Origin: Thermopolyspora sp044507605
GTDB taxonomy: Bacteria > Actinomycetota > Actinomycetes > Streptosporangiales > Streptosporangiaceae
Length of the DNA: 64,000 bases
Direction of reading: 5' to 3'
NCBI GenBank assembly: GCA_044507605.1
Contig: JBIQJI010000006.1
Span: 88,560-152,559 of the forward strand
Shown: one piece after another, positions 56,565 through 64,000 of the stretch
Layout: each line of letters starts with the position of its first letter
Numbering within the stretch: position 1 is the stretch's first letter
The notes under the pieces: model-generated
Databases searched by the model: none
What the model was told of the DNA's origin: nothing
What the model saw: the letters and a program-made list of their open reading frames with translations, nothing else
Position numbers and translations under genes: made by a program

Positions 56565-56972
56565 GTGTCGGGTGGACCATGGGACGAGGACGACCGCCCG
56601 CCGTTCGGCGGACCGTCCCACAACGCGCGCCCACGCGAATCGAGCTCCCTGGTACGGATGTACGCCGTGACGGGCGGACGGACCAAGCCGCGCACCGAGC
56701 TCGCGCTGGAGGCCCTGGTCTCCTCCGCGACCTCCCAGCAGCTCGGCCTCAACTACACCAGGGAGTACCGTGCGATCAGCCGGCTCTGCGCCCAGGTCCG
56801 CTCGGTCGCGGAGATCTCCGCGCTGCTGTCCATCCCGCTGGGGGTGGCGCGCGTCCTGGTCGCCGACATGGCCGCCGAGGGCCTGGTCCGCGTCTACCAG
56901 CCGCAGCTGGAGGCCGGTAAACCCGATCGCCTCCTGCTCGAACGGGTCCTGACCGGGCTGCGCAGACTGTGA
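56565..56972 (+). CDS. DUF742 protein (CvnC-like)
   Basis: 135 residues. An acidic disordered N-terminus (GGPWDEDDRPPFGG) is followed by SLVRMYAVTGGRTKPRTELA and a winged-helix-like part (EISALLSIPLGVARVLVADM, then GLVRVYQP), the DUF742 hallmark. In conservons this protein works with a sensor kinase, a roadblock/LC7 protein and a small GTPase. GTG 56565 has GGAGG 7 bases upstream. It is directly downstream of the kinase gene; the next gene converges, so the usual cvnB and cvnD partners are absent at this locus. Confidence 0.9.
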   Translation: MSGGPWDEDDRPPFGGPSHNARPRESSSLVRMYAVTGGRTKPRTELALEALVSSATSQQLGLNYTREYRAISRLCAQVRSVAEISALLSIPLGVARVLVADMAAEGLVRVYQPQLEAGKPDRLLLERVLTGLRRL

Positions 56973-57047
56973 GCGCGGTGAGCGGCGAGAGCCGGACCTG
57001 GACGACGCCGGGAGCGGATCCGAGCGGACCGTGACCCGATGATGACG

Positions 57048-57091
57048 ACCTCCGGCCGGGGCGTGGGCTGGCACGCCGCCCGGCCGGAGGT
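57048..57091. terminator. Long hairpin terminator between convergent genes
   Basis: 13-bp perfect stem ACCTCCGGCCGGG (57048-57060) with 57079-57091, with inner pairing GCGT/ACGC; sits between the DUF742 gene and the RND transporter, 11 bases from the latter's stop. Confidence 0.75.
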
Positions 57092-57102
57092 TCACGCTGG
57101 GC

Positions 57103-60100
57103 TCAGCCGGCGGGGTGCCCCGCCGGCTCGGGCTCCGGCACCGCCGCCGGCGCGCGGCCGGGGCCCGAGCCCGAGCGCCGGCCGTCCCGGCGCGCCCGGG
57201 CCCGCTCCTTGCGGTTCTCCACCATCGTGTAGAGCGTGGGCACCAGGATCAGAGTGAGGATCGTCGAGCTGACCAGGCCGCCGATGACGACGATCGCGAG
57301 CGGGCGCGAGATGAAGCCGCCGCCGCCCGTGATGCCGAGCGCCATCGGCAGCAGCGCGAAGATCGTCGCGGCGGCGGTCATCAGGATCGGCCGCAGCCGT
57401 CTGCTGCCACCCGCGATCACCGCCTCGCGCAGCGGCATGCCCTGCGCGCGGTACTGGTTGATCAGGTCCAGCAGCACGATCGCGTTCGTGACCACGATGC
57501 CGACGAGCATCAGCATGCCGATCAGCGCGGCCAGCCCGAGCGAGGTGCCGGTGGCGAGCAGCAGGCCGATGGCGCCGGTCGCGGCGAACGGGATCGACAC
57601 CAGCAGCACCAGCGGCTGGATCAGGCTGCGGAACGTCGCGACCATGACGAAGAACACCAGCGCGACCGCCGCCACCAGGGCCAGCCCCAGGTTGCCGAAC
57701 GCCTCCTGCTGGTCGGCGCTGACACCGCCGATCTCGTACGACGCCCCGGCCGGCAGCGTGAGCGCCGACAGCTTCGACCGCAGCTCGGTGTTGATGGCGC
57801 CGAGGTCCGAGCCGGTGGCCTTGCCGGTCACGGTGGCGCTGCGCGTGCCGTCGATGTGGGTGACCACGGCCGGCCCGTCGACCTGCCGCACGTCGGCCAC
57901 GTCGTCGAGCGTGAGCGTGCCCCCGAGCGGTAGCTTGCGCAGGTCGCCGGGCGTCTTGGGCGTGTCGCCGCCGCGCAGCACCACGTCGGCGTGGTGCCGT
58001 CGATGGTGAGCCGGTCGATCGTGCTGCCCTGCACGGCGGTCGTCACGGCCTGACCGATCGTCGCCTCGGTGAGCCCGGCCGCCGCGGCCTTCTTCCGGTC
58101 CACGGTCACGTCGAGCCGCGGCGCGGTCTCGGCGATGCTGCCGGTGACCTCCCGCACGCCGCTCACGGCCGCCATCGCCCGCTGGACGGATTCGGTCGCG
58201 GCGCGCAGCGTGTCGTCGTCGGCGGCCTTGACGATGACCTCCAGGTCGTCGCCGCCGAACCCGCCCGACTCGCCCACGGTGATCTCGCCCTGCCCGAGCC
58301 GCCCCAGCCGGTCGCGCAGCCCGTCCTCGACGGCCGTGGTGTCGCTGCCCTTGCGCAGGGTGATCGAGTAGGTGGCGCGCACGGCCCCTCCGGCGCCCCG
58401 CATGCTGAACATGTCGCCGCCGCCGATCGTGACCTGGTACGACTCGACCTGCGGAGTGTCGGTCAGCACCTGCTCCACCTTCCGGGCCGAGGCGTCGGCC
58501 GCCTCGAGCGAGGTGTCGGCCGGCAGATCCTGCCGGATGTTGACGCTGTTCTGCCCGGAGTCGTCGATGAAGCTCGTCTCCAGCATCGGCACCAGCGCCA
58601 GCGTGCCCACGAGGATCACCAGCCCCGCCGCGACCGTGCTGATCCGGTGCCGGGTGGCGAACCTGATCACCGGCACGTACGCCCGGCGCAGCAGGCCGCG
58701 CTCCTCCCGCTCCTCGGCCGCCCGCCTGGTCGCCTCCCGCTCGGCGGCGTCCCCGGCCTTCGGCGGCTTGAGGAACCAGTAGCTGAGCACCGGGATGATG
58801 GTCAGCGCGACCAGCAGCGAGGCGAGCAGCGCCACCGTCACGGTCACCGCGAACGGGCTGAACAGCTCGCCGACGAACCCGCCCACGAACGCCACGGGCA
58901 GGAACACCGCCACCGTGGTCAGCGTCGAGGCCGTCACCGCGCCGGCGACCTCGCGCACCCCGCCGAGCACCGCGGCGCTCTTCTCCTCGCCGTACGACAG
59001 GTGCCGCTTGATGTTCTCCAGCACCACGATCGAGTCGTCGACGACCCGGCCGATCGCGATGGTCAACGCGCCCAGGGTGAGCATGTTGAGCGAGTAGTCC
59101 CAGCCCCACAGCGCGATCAGCGCCACCAGCACCGACAGCGGGATCGACAGCGCGGTCACGATCGTGGACCGGACGGAGAACAGGAACACCAGGATGACGA
59201 TCACCGCCATGGCCAGGCCCAGCAGGCCCTCGGTGGTCAGGCTCTCGATCGACTCCTCGACGTACGGCGCCTGGTCGAACACCACGGTGAGCCGGGCGTC
59301 GCCGCCGAGCCCGCGGGCCAGCTCGGGGAGCTTCTCCCGCACCTGGTCGGAGATCCTGACGGCGTTGCCGTCAGGACGCATCGTGATGGACACGGCGAGG
59401 CTCGGCCGCCCGTCGGTGCGGGTGAGCGTGGTGGCCTCCGCCGGCCCCAGCTTCACCTGGGCGACGTCGCCCAGCCGCACGGGCTTGGGCCGGGGCGCGG
59501 GCTTGGCCGCCGCCTGGCTCCCCGCACCCTGCGCGCCCTGCCCCTGGACGCCCTGCCCCTGCGCGCGCTGCCCCTGGGCACCCTGGCCGCCCTGCGTCGC
59601 GCCCGTCGCGACCGCCGCAGGCGCCGGCGGGGCCAGGTACAGGTCGCGCACGTCCTCGACCGTCGACAGCCGGGTGCCGACCTGCACGCTGAGGGTCTTC
59701 CCCGACTGCGTCAGCGCACCGGCCGGCATCGGCTTGCCGGCGGCCTGGATCGCCGTGACGATCGCCGCCGCCGACAGGCCGCGCTCGGCCAGCTCGTCGT
59801 CGTCCGGGGTGATCGTGAGGACCTGGTCGCGGGTGCCGCTGACCGTGACGTCGCGCACCCCGTCGATGGCGCTCAGCTCAGGGACCACCTGGGTCCGCAG
59901 CCGGTCGGCCAGCACCCGTTCCGCCTCGGTGGAGGAGGCGGCGAGCTGCACCACCGGCAGGTCGTCGGTGCTGCCCGCGAACACCTGCGGGTCGACACCG
60001 TTGGGCAGCCCCGCCCGCACCCGGCCGATGGCCTGCTGGATCGCGCTCTGGGCGTCGTCGATGTCGGTGCCGAACTCGAAGTCCACCCGCACCGACACGC

Positions 60101-60365
60101 CGGACTCCCGCGACGTCGAGGTCACCCCGGTGACCCCCGCCAGCCCCTGCACGGCGTCCTCGAGCGGCTCGGCGAGCCGTTCCTCGACGATCTGCGGAGC
60201 GGCGCCCGGCAGTGCGGCCGTGATCGACACGGCGGGGAACGACAGGGAGGGGAGGAGCTGCTGTTTGAGCGCGGGCAGAGTGAACACCCCGAACGCCGTC
60301 ACCACGATCGTGATGAGCGCGATCAGCCCCCGATTGGCCAGGCTCAACCTAGCGAGAAAAGACAT
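57103..60365 (-). pseudogene. RND efflux transporter broken by a one-base frameshift
   Basis: Starts at ATG 60365 (MSFLARLSLANRGLIALITI) as a full AcrB-type RND protein: first helix, periplasmic loops, the helix block with GRVVDDSIVVLENIKRHL (proton relay Asp pair), a second porter loop, and a last helix block ending at 57103. The frame shifts near 57990: the N-terminal frame ends in TIDGTT and the C-terminal frame continues with ADVVLRGGDTPKTPGDLRKL. One inserted base in the GTCGGC-GTGGTG context restores a protein of about 1087 residues. Sequencing error or recent inactivation. No membrane fusion partner is adjacent, as usual in actinomycetes. Confidence 0.88.
59531..59590. repeat. 15-bp in-frame repeat in the RND periplasmic loop
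   Basis: Four 15-base units (59531, 59546, 59561, 59576; type GCGCGCCCTGCCCCT) encode a Gln/Gly/Ala-rich pentapeptide linker (QGQGVQGQGAQG region) inserted in the first porter loop. In-frame length suggests copy number could vary without breaking the protein. Confidence 0.75.
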
Positions 60366-60871
60366 CGACCCACTTCATTTCGGCAGATTCGAAGAACGCA
60401 TGCGGCTGGAGAACGTCAGGGCGCGTGGGCTCGTCCCCGCGTCCCCACCCCTGGGGAGCCGCCGGGCGAGAGCCGCGCCACGGCCCACCTCATCAAGTCT
60501 CGCCGCACGTTTCCGGCACCGGCGTCCACCGTGAGGAGGGTCCTCGACTACGACGATCGAAGTAAGCACGCTCCCGCTCCGCCCGTGTTCTGCCCGGTTT
60601 CTGTCCGTATCTCCGTATCTCGGCGGTCGGGCAGGCGTAGCGGCAGACCGCGAGACGGGCGTCGAAGACGTACGGACGTGTCCGGGCGGGCCGACGCGGT
60701 CCGATGAGCGGGTTCACGGCATCAACCGTAAGCCGACCCCTGCGCGGGCGAGCGGCGCGGGCGCGCCGGGGCGCAAAAGACCTGCGTACGCGACGTCGAG
60801 CACACCACCTTGAGTCAGCGTGGCGACGACATTCAGCTAACATTCAAGAAAGCTGCATACGGTGGAGCGGC
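60366..60871. other. 506-base intergenic region before sulfotransferase gene
   Basis: Upstream regions of the RND gene and the sulfotransferase. It contains a direct repeat of CCGTATCT (near 60605-60625) and an AT-rich end before 60872. I found no convincing paired -35/-10, no RNA gene and no open frame with a ribosome site. Confidence 0.5.
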
Positions 60872-61777
60872 ATGAGCTGGAAGCGCAGAGTGAGCAGGAC
60901 CTTCGAGGACCTCACCGGGCTGCATATCAGCCGCGCCGTCCCCCGTGCCACGGCCACGGGGACGTCGGGGGCGACGAAGGCGCCACCTGCGAAGAGGAAA
61001 CCGGTCGAGGCCGCCGAGGTGCGGCCGCCCGCCGAGCCCAAGATCGACCGCCTGCTCGTGGAACCGATCTTCATCCTGTCTCCGGTGCGTTCCGGCTCCA
61101 CGCTGCTGCGCGTCATCCTCAACGGTCACTCCCAGCTGCACGCCCCGCACGAACTGCACGTACGCCGGCTCACCGTGCAGTTCGGCACGTCCCTGGCCGA
61201 GAAGGCCATGGCGGCGCTCGGCCACAACCAGGCCGACCTGGAGCACCTGCTGTGGGACCGCGTGCTGCACCGGGAGCTGACCAAGAGCGGCAAGAAGTAC
61301 CTCGTCGACAAGACACCCGCCAACGCCTTCGCGTACAAGCGCATCCAGACCTGCTGGCCCGACGCCAGGTTCATCTTCCTGCTGCGGCACCCCATGTCCA
61401 TCGCGCAGTCGTGGCACGAGGCCAGTCCCGAGCGCAGGGACCTGCACGAGGCCGCCCTCGACTCGCTGAGGTACATGAAGGCCGTGGAGAAGGCGCGCGC
61501 CGCCCTCGACGGGCTGACCGTCCGCTACGAGGACCTCACCTCCGACCCCAAGCACGAGACCGAGCGCATCTGCGACTTCCTCGCCATCCCCTGGGAGGAG
61601 GACATGCTGACCTACGGCGCCAGAGACGACTACACCAAGGGTCTCGGCGACTGGAAGGACAAGATCAGAAGCGGTGAGGTGCAGCCCGGCCGAGACCTCC
61701 CCGATCCCGAGACCATCATCGACGAGCTCCGCCCGATGTGCGTGACGTGGGGCTACCTGGACGGTCCCAAGGCATGA
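60872..61777 (+). CDS. Sulfotransferase family protein
   Basis: 301 residues. A basic, Pro/Ala/Lys-rich N-terminus of about 60 residues precedes a PAPS-dependent sulfotransferase fold. The 5'-phosphosulfate loop is SPVRSGSTLLRVIL (70-83), and the 3'-phosphate site RHPMSIAQSW begins at Arg172, with Ser177 as binding residue; RYEDLTSDP and a C-terminal helix complete the fold. It would transfer sulfate to a carbohydrate or lipid. The stop overlaps the next gene's ATG (ATGA), coupling it to a glycosyltransferase. GGAG precedes ATG 60872. Confidence 0.88.
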   Translation: MSWKRRVSRTFEDLTGLHISRAVPRATATGTSGATKAPPAKRKPVEAAEVRPPAEPKIDRLLVEPIFILSPVRSGSTLLRVILNGHSQLHAPHELHVRRLTVQFGTSLAEKAMAALGHNQADLEHLLWDRVLHRELTKSGKKYLVDKTPANAFAYKRIQTCWPDARFIFLLRHPMSIAQSWHEASPERRDLHEAALDSLRYMKAVEKARAALDGLTVRYEDLTSDPKHETERICDFLAIPWEEDMLTYGARDDYTKGLGDWKDKIRSGEVQPGRDLPDPETIIDELRPMCVTWGYLDGPKA

Positions 61778-62982
61778 AGATCCGTTACCTGCTCATGCAC
61801 GCGTTCGGCATGGGCGGCACCATCCGCACCGTCATCAACCAGGCCAACGCCATGGCGCGTCTCGGCCACGAGGTCGAACTGGTCAGCGCCGTCCAGCGCC
61901 GCGACACCCCGCAGTTCCAGCTCGACCCGCGCATCACCATCGTGCCGATCGTCGACCAGCGCGGCAAGGACACCACGCAGCCCGCGCCGCGCAAGCGCAC
62001 GCTGCGGCAGCGCGTCGTCAACCGGCTGCGCGGCGGCCCCATCGTGCCGCGAGGAGAGTACGCCTCGTCGTGGTTCACCCCGCCGGTCGAGGCGGGCGTC
62101 ATCAAGTACATCTCCTCGCTCCGCGACGGCATCCTCGTCACCACGCGCCCCGCCCTCAACCTCCTCGCCGCGCACGTCTCCCCCAAAGGAGTCGTCCTCG
62201 TCGCGCAGGAGCACATGAACCTCGCCAGCCACCGCGAGGACGTACGCGAGGCCATTCTGCGCCTGTACCCGCGCTTCCACGCGGTCGTGGTGCTCACCCA
62301 CACCGACCGCAAGGACTACGAGGGGGTGCTGCCCGGCACCCGCATCGTCCGCATCCCCAACTCCGTGCACAGCCTGGACCAGCGGCACACCAAACACACC
62401 GCCAAGACGGTGATAGCCGCGGGCCGGCTCGTCACGCAGAAAGGCTTCGACCTGCTCATCCCCGCCTTCGAGCGGGTCGTGGCCGTCCACCCCGACTGGA
62501 AGCTGCGCATCTACGGCACCGGCCCCAAGAAGGACGAGCTGCGGGCGCTCATCGAGGACTACCAGGTCGGCAAGAGCGTCTCGCTGATGGGCCGCACCGA
62601 GCACTTCGACGACCGACTCGCCAAGGCGTCCATGTTCGTGCTCAGCTCCCGCTTCGAGGGCCTGCCCATGGTCCTCATCGAGGCGATGTCGCACGCGCTG
62701 CCGGTGGTCAGCTTCGACTGCCCGACCGGCCCGGCCGACGTGATCACCAACGGCGTGGACGGCGTGCTCGTGCCGCCCGAGGACGTCGACGCGCTGGCCC
62801 AGGCCATGATCGACCTGATCGGCGACAAGGAGCGCCGCGAACGGCTCGGCGCGGCCGCGGTGCAGAGCGTCCGGGCGTTCGCCCCCGAGGCGGTCATGCC
62901 GCTGTGGGAGTCGCTGTACCGCGAGCTGTCCGACCAGTTCGGGCGGTCCGGCAAGCCCGGCCGCGCCGGCCGGTCCGGCTAG
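61774..62982 (+). CDS. GT4 family glycosyltransferase
   Basis: 402-residue GT-B enzyme. The N-terminal half begins KIRYLLMHAFGMGGTIRTVI, with the Gly-rich acceptor loop. The C-terminal half has GRLVTQKGFDLLI and the nucleotide-sugar site SSRFEGLPMVLIEAMSHALP (the E-x7-E element). DCPTGPADVI recalls the family that adds sugars to teichoic-acid-like or capsular polymers. Its start overlaps the sulfotransferase stop, so both likely modify the same surface polymer. No signal peptide, acts at the cytoplasmic side. Confidence 0.92.
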   Translation: MKIRYLLMHAFGMGGTIRTVINQANAMARLGHEVELVSAVQRRDTPQFQLDPRITIVPIVDQRGKDTTQPAPRKRTLRQRVVNRLRGGPIVPRGEYASSWFTPPVEAGVIKYISSLRDGILVTTRPALNLLAAHVSPKGVVLVAQEHMNLASHREDVREAILRLYPRFHAVVVLTHTDRKDYEGVLPGTRIVRIPNSVHSLDQRHTKHTAKTVIAAGRLVTQKGFDLLIPAFERVVAVHPDWKLRIYGTGPKKDELRALIEDYQVGKSVSLMGRTEHFDDRLAKASMFVLSSRFEGLPMVLIEAMSHALPVVSFDCPTGPADVITNGVDGVLVPPEDVDALAQAMIDLIGDKERRERLGAAAVQSVRAFAPEAVMPLWESLYRELSDQFGRSGKPGRAGRSG

Positions 62983-63220
62983 CCTCGTCCGGCAGGCCGG
63001 TCGAGACCCGTCCTGCAGGTCTGCCGGGGTCCGTCCGGCCGAGGCCCGTAGCAACGGGTCTCCCGGCGTGGTCTGCCCGGATCGATCGCGTCCGGCCCGA
63101 GCCCGGGCGGCTCGAGTCTGGGCGGCATCGGTCCGGCCAGGTGTCGTTCCCCGGATCTGTCGGACCCCGCGGTTACAGTCGAACCGCAAGCGGGTGGCGA
63201 CCGGTGGGGAGCGCGGCCTC

Positions 63221-63949
63221 ATGTTGAAGGGCATCGACGTCTCGAACTGGCAGCGCGAGGTCGACTGGGAGTCGCACGCCGACCGGGGCGTGGCGTTCGC
63301 GTTCGCCAAGGCCACCGAGGGCGAGTCGTACCGCGACACGTGGTTCGAGCGCAACTGGACGCGCATGCGCGAGCACTGGATCGTGCGCGGCGCCTACCAC
63401 TTCGCCCGTCCGGCCGGCGACCCGGAGGAGCAGGCCCGCCACTTCACCGAGGTGGTGACCCGCGCCTCTTCCGGCCCCGGCGGCCCCGGCCACGGCCTGC
63501 GGCGGGGCGACCTGCTGGCCCTCGACCTGGAGACCGACGACGAGTGCCGGCCCGGCACGGTGGCGGAGTTCGCCCGCGTGTGGTGCGAGGCGGTGACCGA
63601 GTGGACCGGGGTCCGCCCGTTCATCTATACCTACTTCTCCTTCGCCGACAAGGGCAACTGCGAGGGCCTCGACCGCTACCCGCTGTGGATCGCCGCACCC
63701 GGCCGGCCCAAAGGCGACCCCGACGTGCCCGGCCCCTGGCGTGACTGGACCATTCACCAGTACTCCCACACCCCCATCGACAAGAACGTCTTCGACGGCA
63801 CCCGGGCCGAGCTGATCCGCCACGGCAAACGCCCGGCGCACAGGCCCAAGCACGCCCACCGCCACAAGAAGCACCAGCACCACGACAGGCACCACCACGA
63901 CAGGCGGCAGAGCCGCCGCGGGCACCACCGCGGCCGGCGCGGCGACTAG
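63221..63949 (+). CDS. GH25 lysozyme with His/Arg-rich tail
   Basis: 242 residues. A GH25 muramidase barrel begins at once, MLKGIDVSNWQ (Asp6), with catalytic Asp102 and Glu104 in LDLETDDE and a final WTIHQYS. No signal peptide is found, so export, if any, is non-classical or by lysis. The last 33 residues hold 11 His plus many Arg and Lys (KHQHH, RHHHD), a possible metal- or polyanion-binding tail. GGGGAG lies about 10 bases before ATG 63221. No phage genes nearby. It may act in cell-wall turnover. Bases 63950-64000 hold no gene. Confidence 0.9.
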   Translation: MLKGIDVSNWQREVDWESHADRGVAFAFAKATEGESYRDTWFERNWTRMREHWIVRGAYHFARPAGDPEEQARHFTEVVTRASSGPGGPGHGLRRGDLLALDLETDDECRPGTVAEFARVWCEAVTEWTGVRPFIYTYFSFADKGNCEGLDRYPLWIAAPGRPKGDPDVPGPWRDWTIHQYSHTPIDKNVFDGTRAELIRHGKRPAHRPKHAHRHKKHQHHDRHHHDRRQSRRGHHRGRRGD

Positions 63950-64000
63950 GCCCTGTTTCGAAGTCCGCTAACTGGCGGCGTGTCGTGCCCGGACAAGCAG

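Noticed and set aside
1..64000. tRNA or rRNA genes, insertion sequences, prophage
   Set aside because: I found no cloverleaf-like or rRNA-like stretch, no transposase or integrase protein, and no phage structural gene (the GH25 enzyme alone is not enough).

Overview
The window is very GC-rich, with strong third-position GC bias, GTG starts next to ATG starts and several probable leaderless promoters. It also has sugar ABC operons without their own ATPase, a DUF5753-type XRE regulator, a conservon-type sensor kinase with a DUF742 partner and an Rv1733c-like protein. Together these point to a filamentous actinomycete; a Streptosporangiaceae-like genus (Nonomuraea, Streptosporangium) is my inference, not something proven here. 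I see no rRNA, tRNA, CRISPR array, prophage, transposase or PKS/NRPS megasynthase. The sequence reads as ordinary chromosome rich in carbohydrate-use, transport and regulatory genes.

Layout. 1-6.2 kb: a partial FAD monooxygenase divergent from a mini-HTH/ClpN pair across a symmetric leaderless double promoter, a small secreted protein, an SDR, a POT peptide transporter and two divergent MarR-type regulators. 6.3-17.4 kb: carbohydrate block 1, with a secreted GH10 xylanase, an acyl-CoA dehydrogenase, a sugar ABC importer (two permeases and a lipoprotein, no ATPase), a Gfo/Idh/MocA-DUF6807 fusion, a LacI regulator and an aldose epimerase. 17.4-22.7 kb: Bcr/CflA-type MFS, M20 amidohydrolase, DedA protein, Rv1733c-like protein, methyltransferase. 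22.7-27.7 kb: a fused membrane/cupredoxin/copper nitrite-reductase protein preceded by two DosR-like boxes, a CopD-like protein, a MarR regulator, a dienelactone hydrolase and a DUF6295-like protein. 27.9-31.9 kb: TetR, MarR, MFS and a GAF-SpoIIE phosphatase.

32.1-36.3 kb: a tryptophan-to-anthranilate (kynurenine) locus, with a two-domain alpha/beta hydrolase as candidate kynurenine formamidase, an Lrp/AsnC regulator, tryptophan 2,3-dioxygenase and kynureninase. 36.4-41.3 kb: phosphoketolase, cytoplasmic GH10 and acetate kinase, a possible xylan-to-acetate module. 41.5-44.0 kb: XRE regulator and Tat-exported purple acid phosphatase. 44.2-51.0 kb: carbohydrate block 2, with a GH13 alpha-glucosidase, two permeases (one frameshifted), a binding protein, a MalR-like regulator and gluconokinase. 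51.0-53.1 kb: two paralogous glycine-betaine-type binding proteins with no permease or ATPase. 53.5-57.0 kb: a NIT-HAMP sensor kinase and DUF742 protein, an incomplete conservon. 57.1-60.4 kb: a frameshifted RND transporter. 60.9-63.9 kb: sulfotransferase, GT4 glycosyltransferase and GH25 lysozyme, probably acting on the cell surface.

How the genes fit together. Blocks 1 and 2 probably import oligosaccharides energised by a shared MsiK-like ATPase encoded elsewhere. Pentose phosphate could be split by phosphoketolase and acetate kinase. Two single-base deletions (near 46381 and 57990) break otherwise intact transport genes in the same way and look as much like sequencing errors as real mutations. 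All functions are read from motifs in the translated sequence; no database search was possible.
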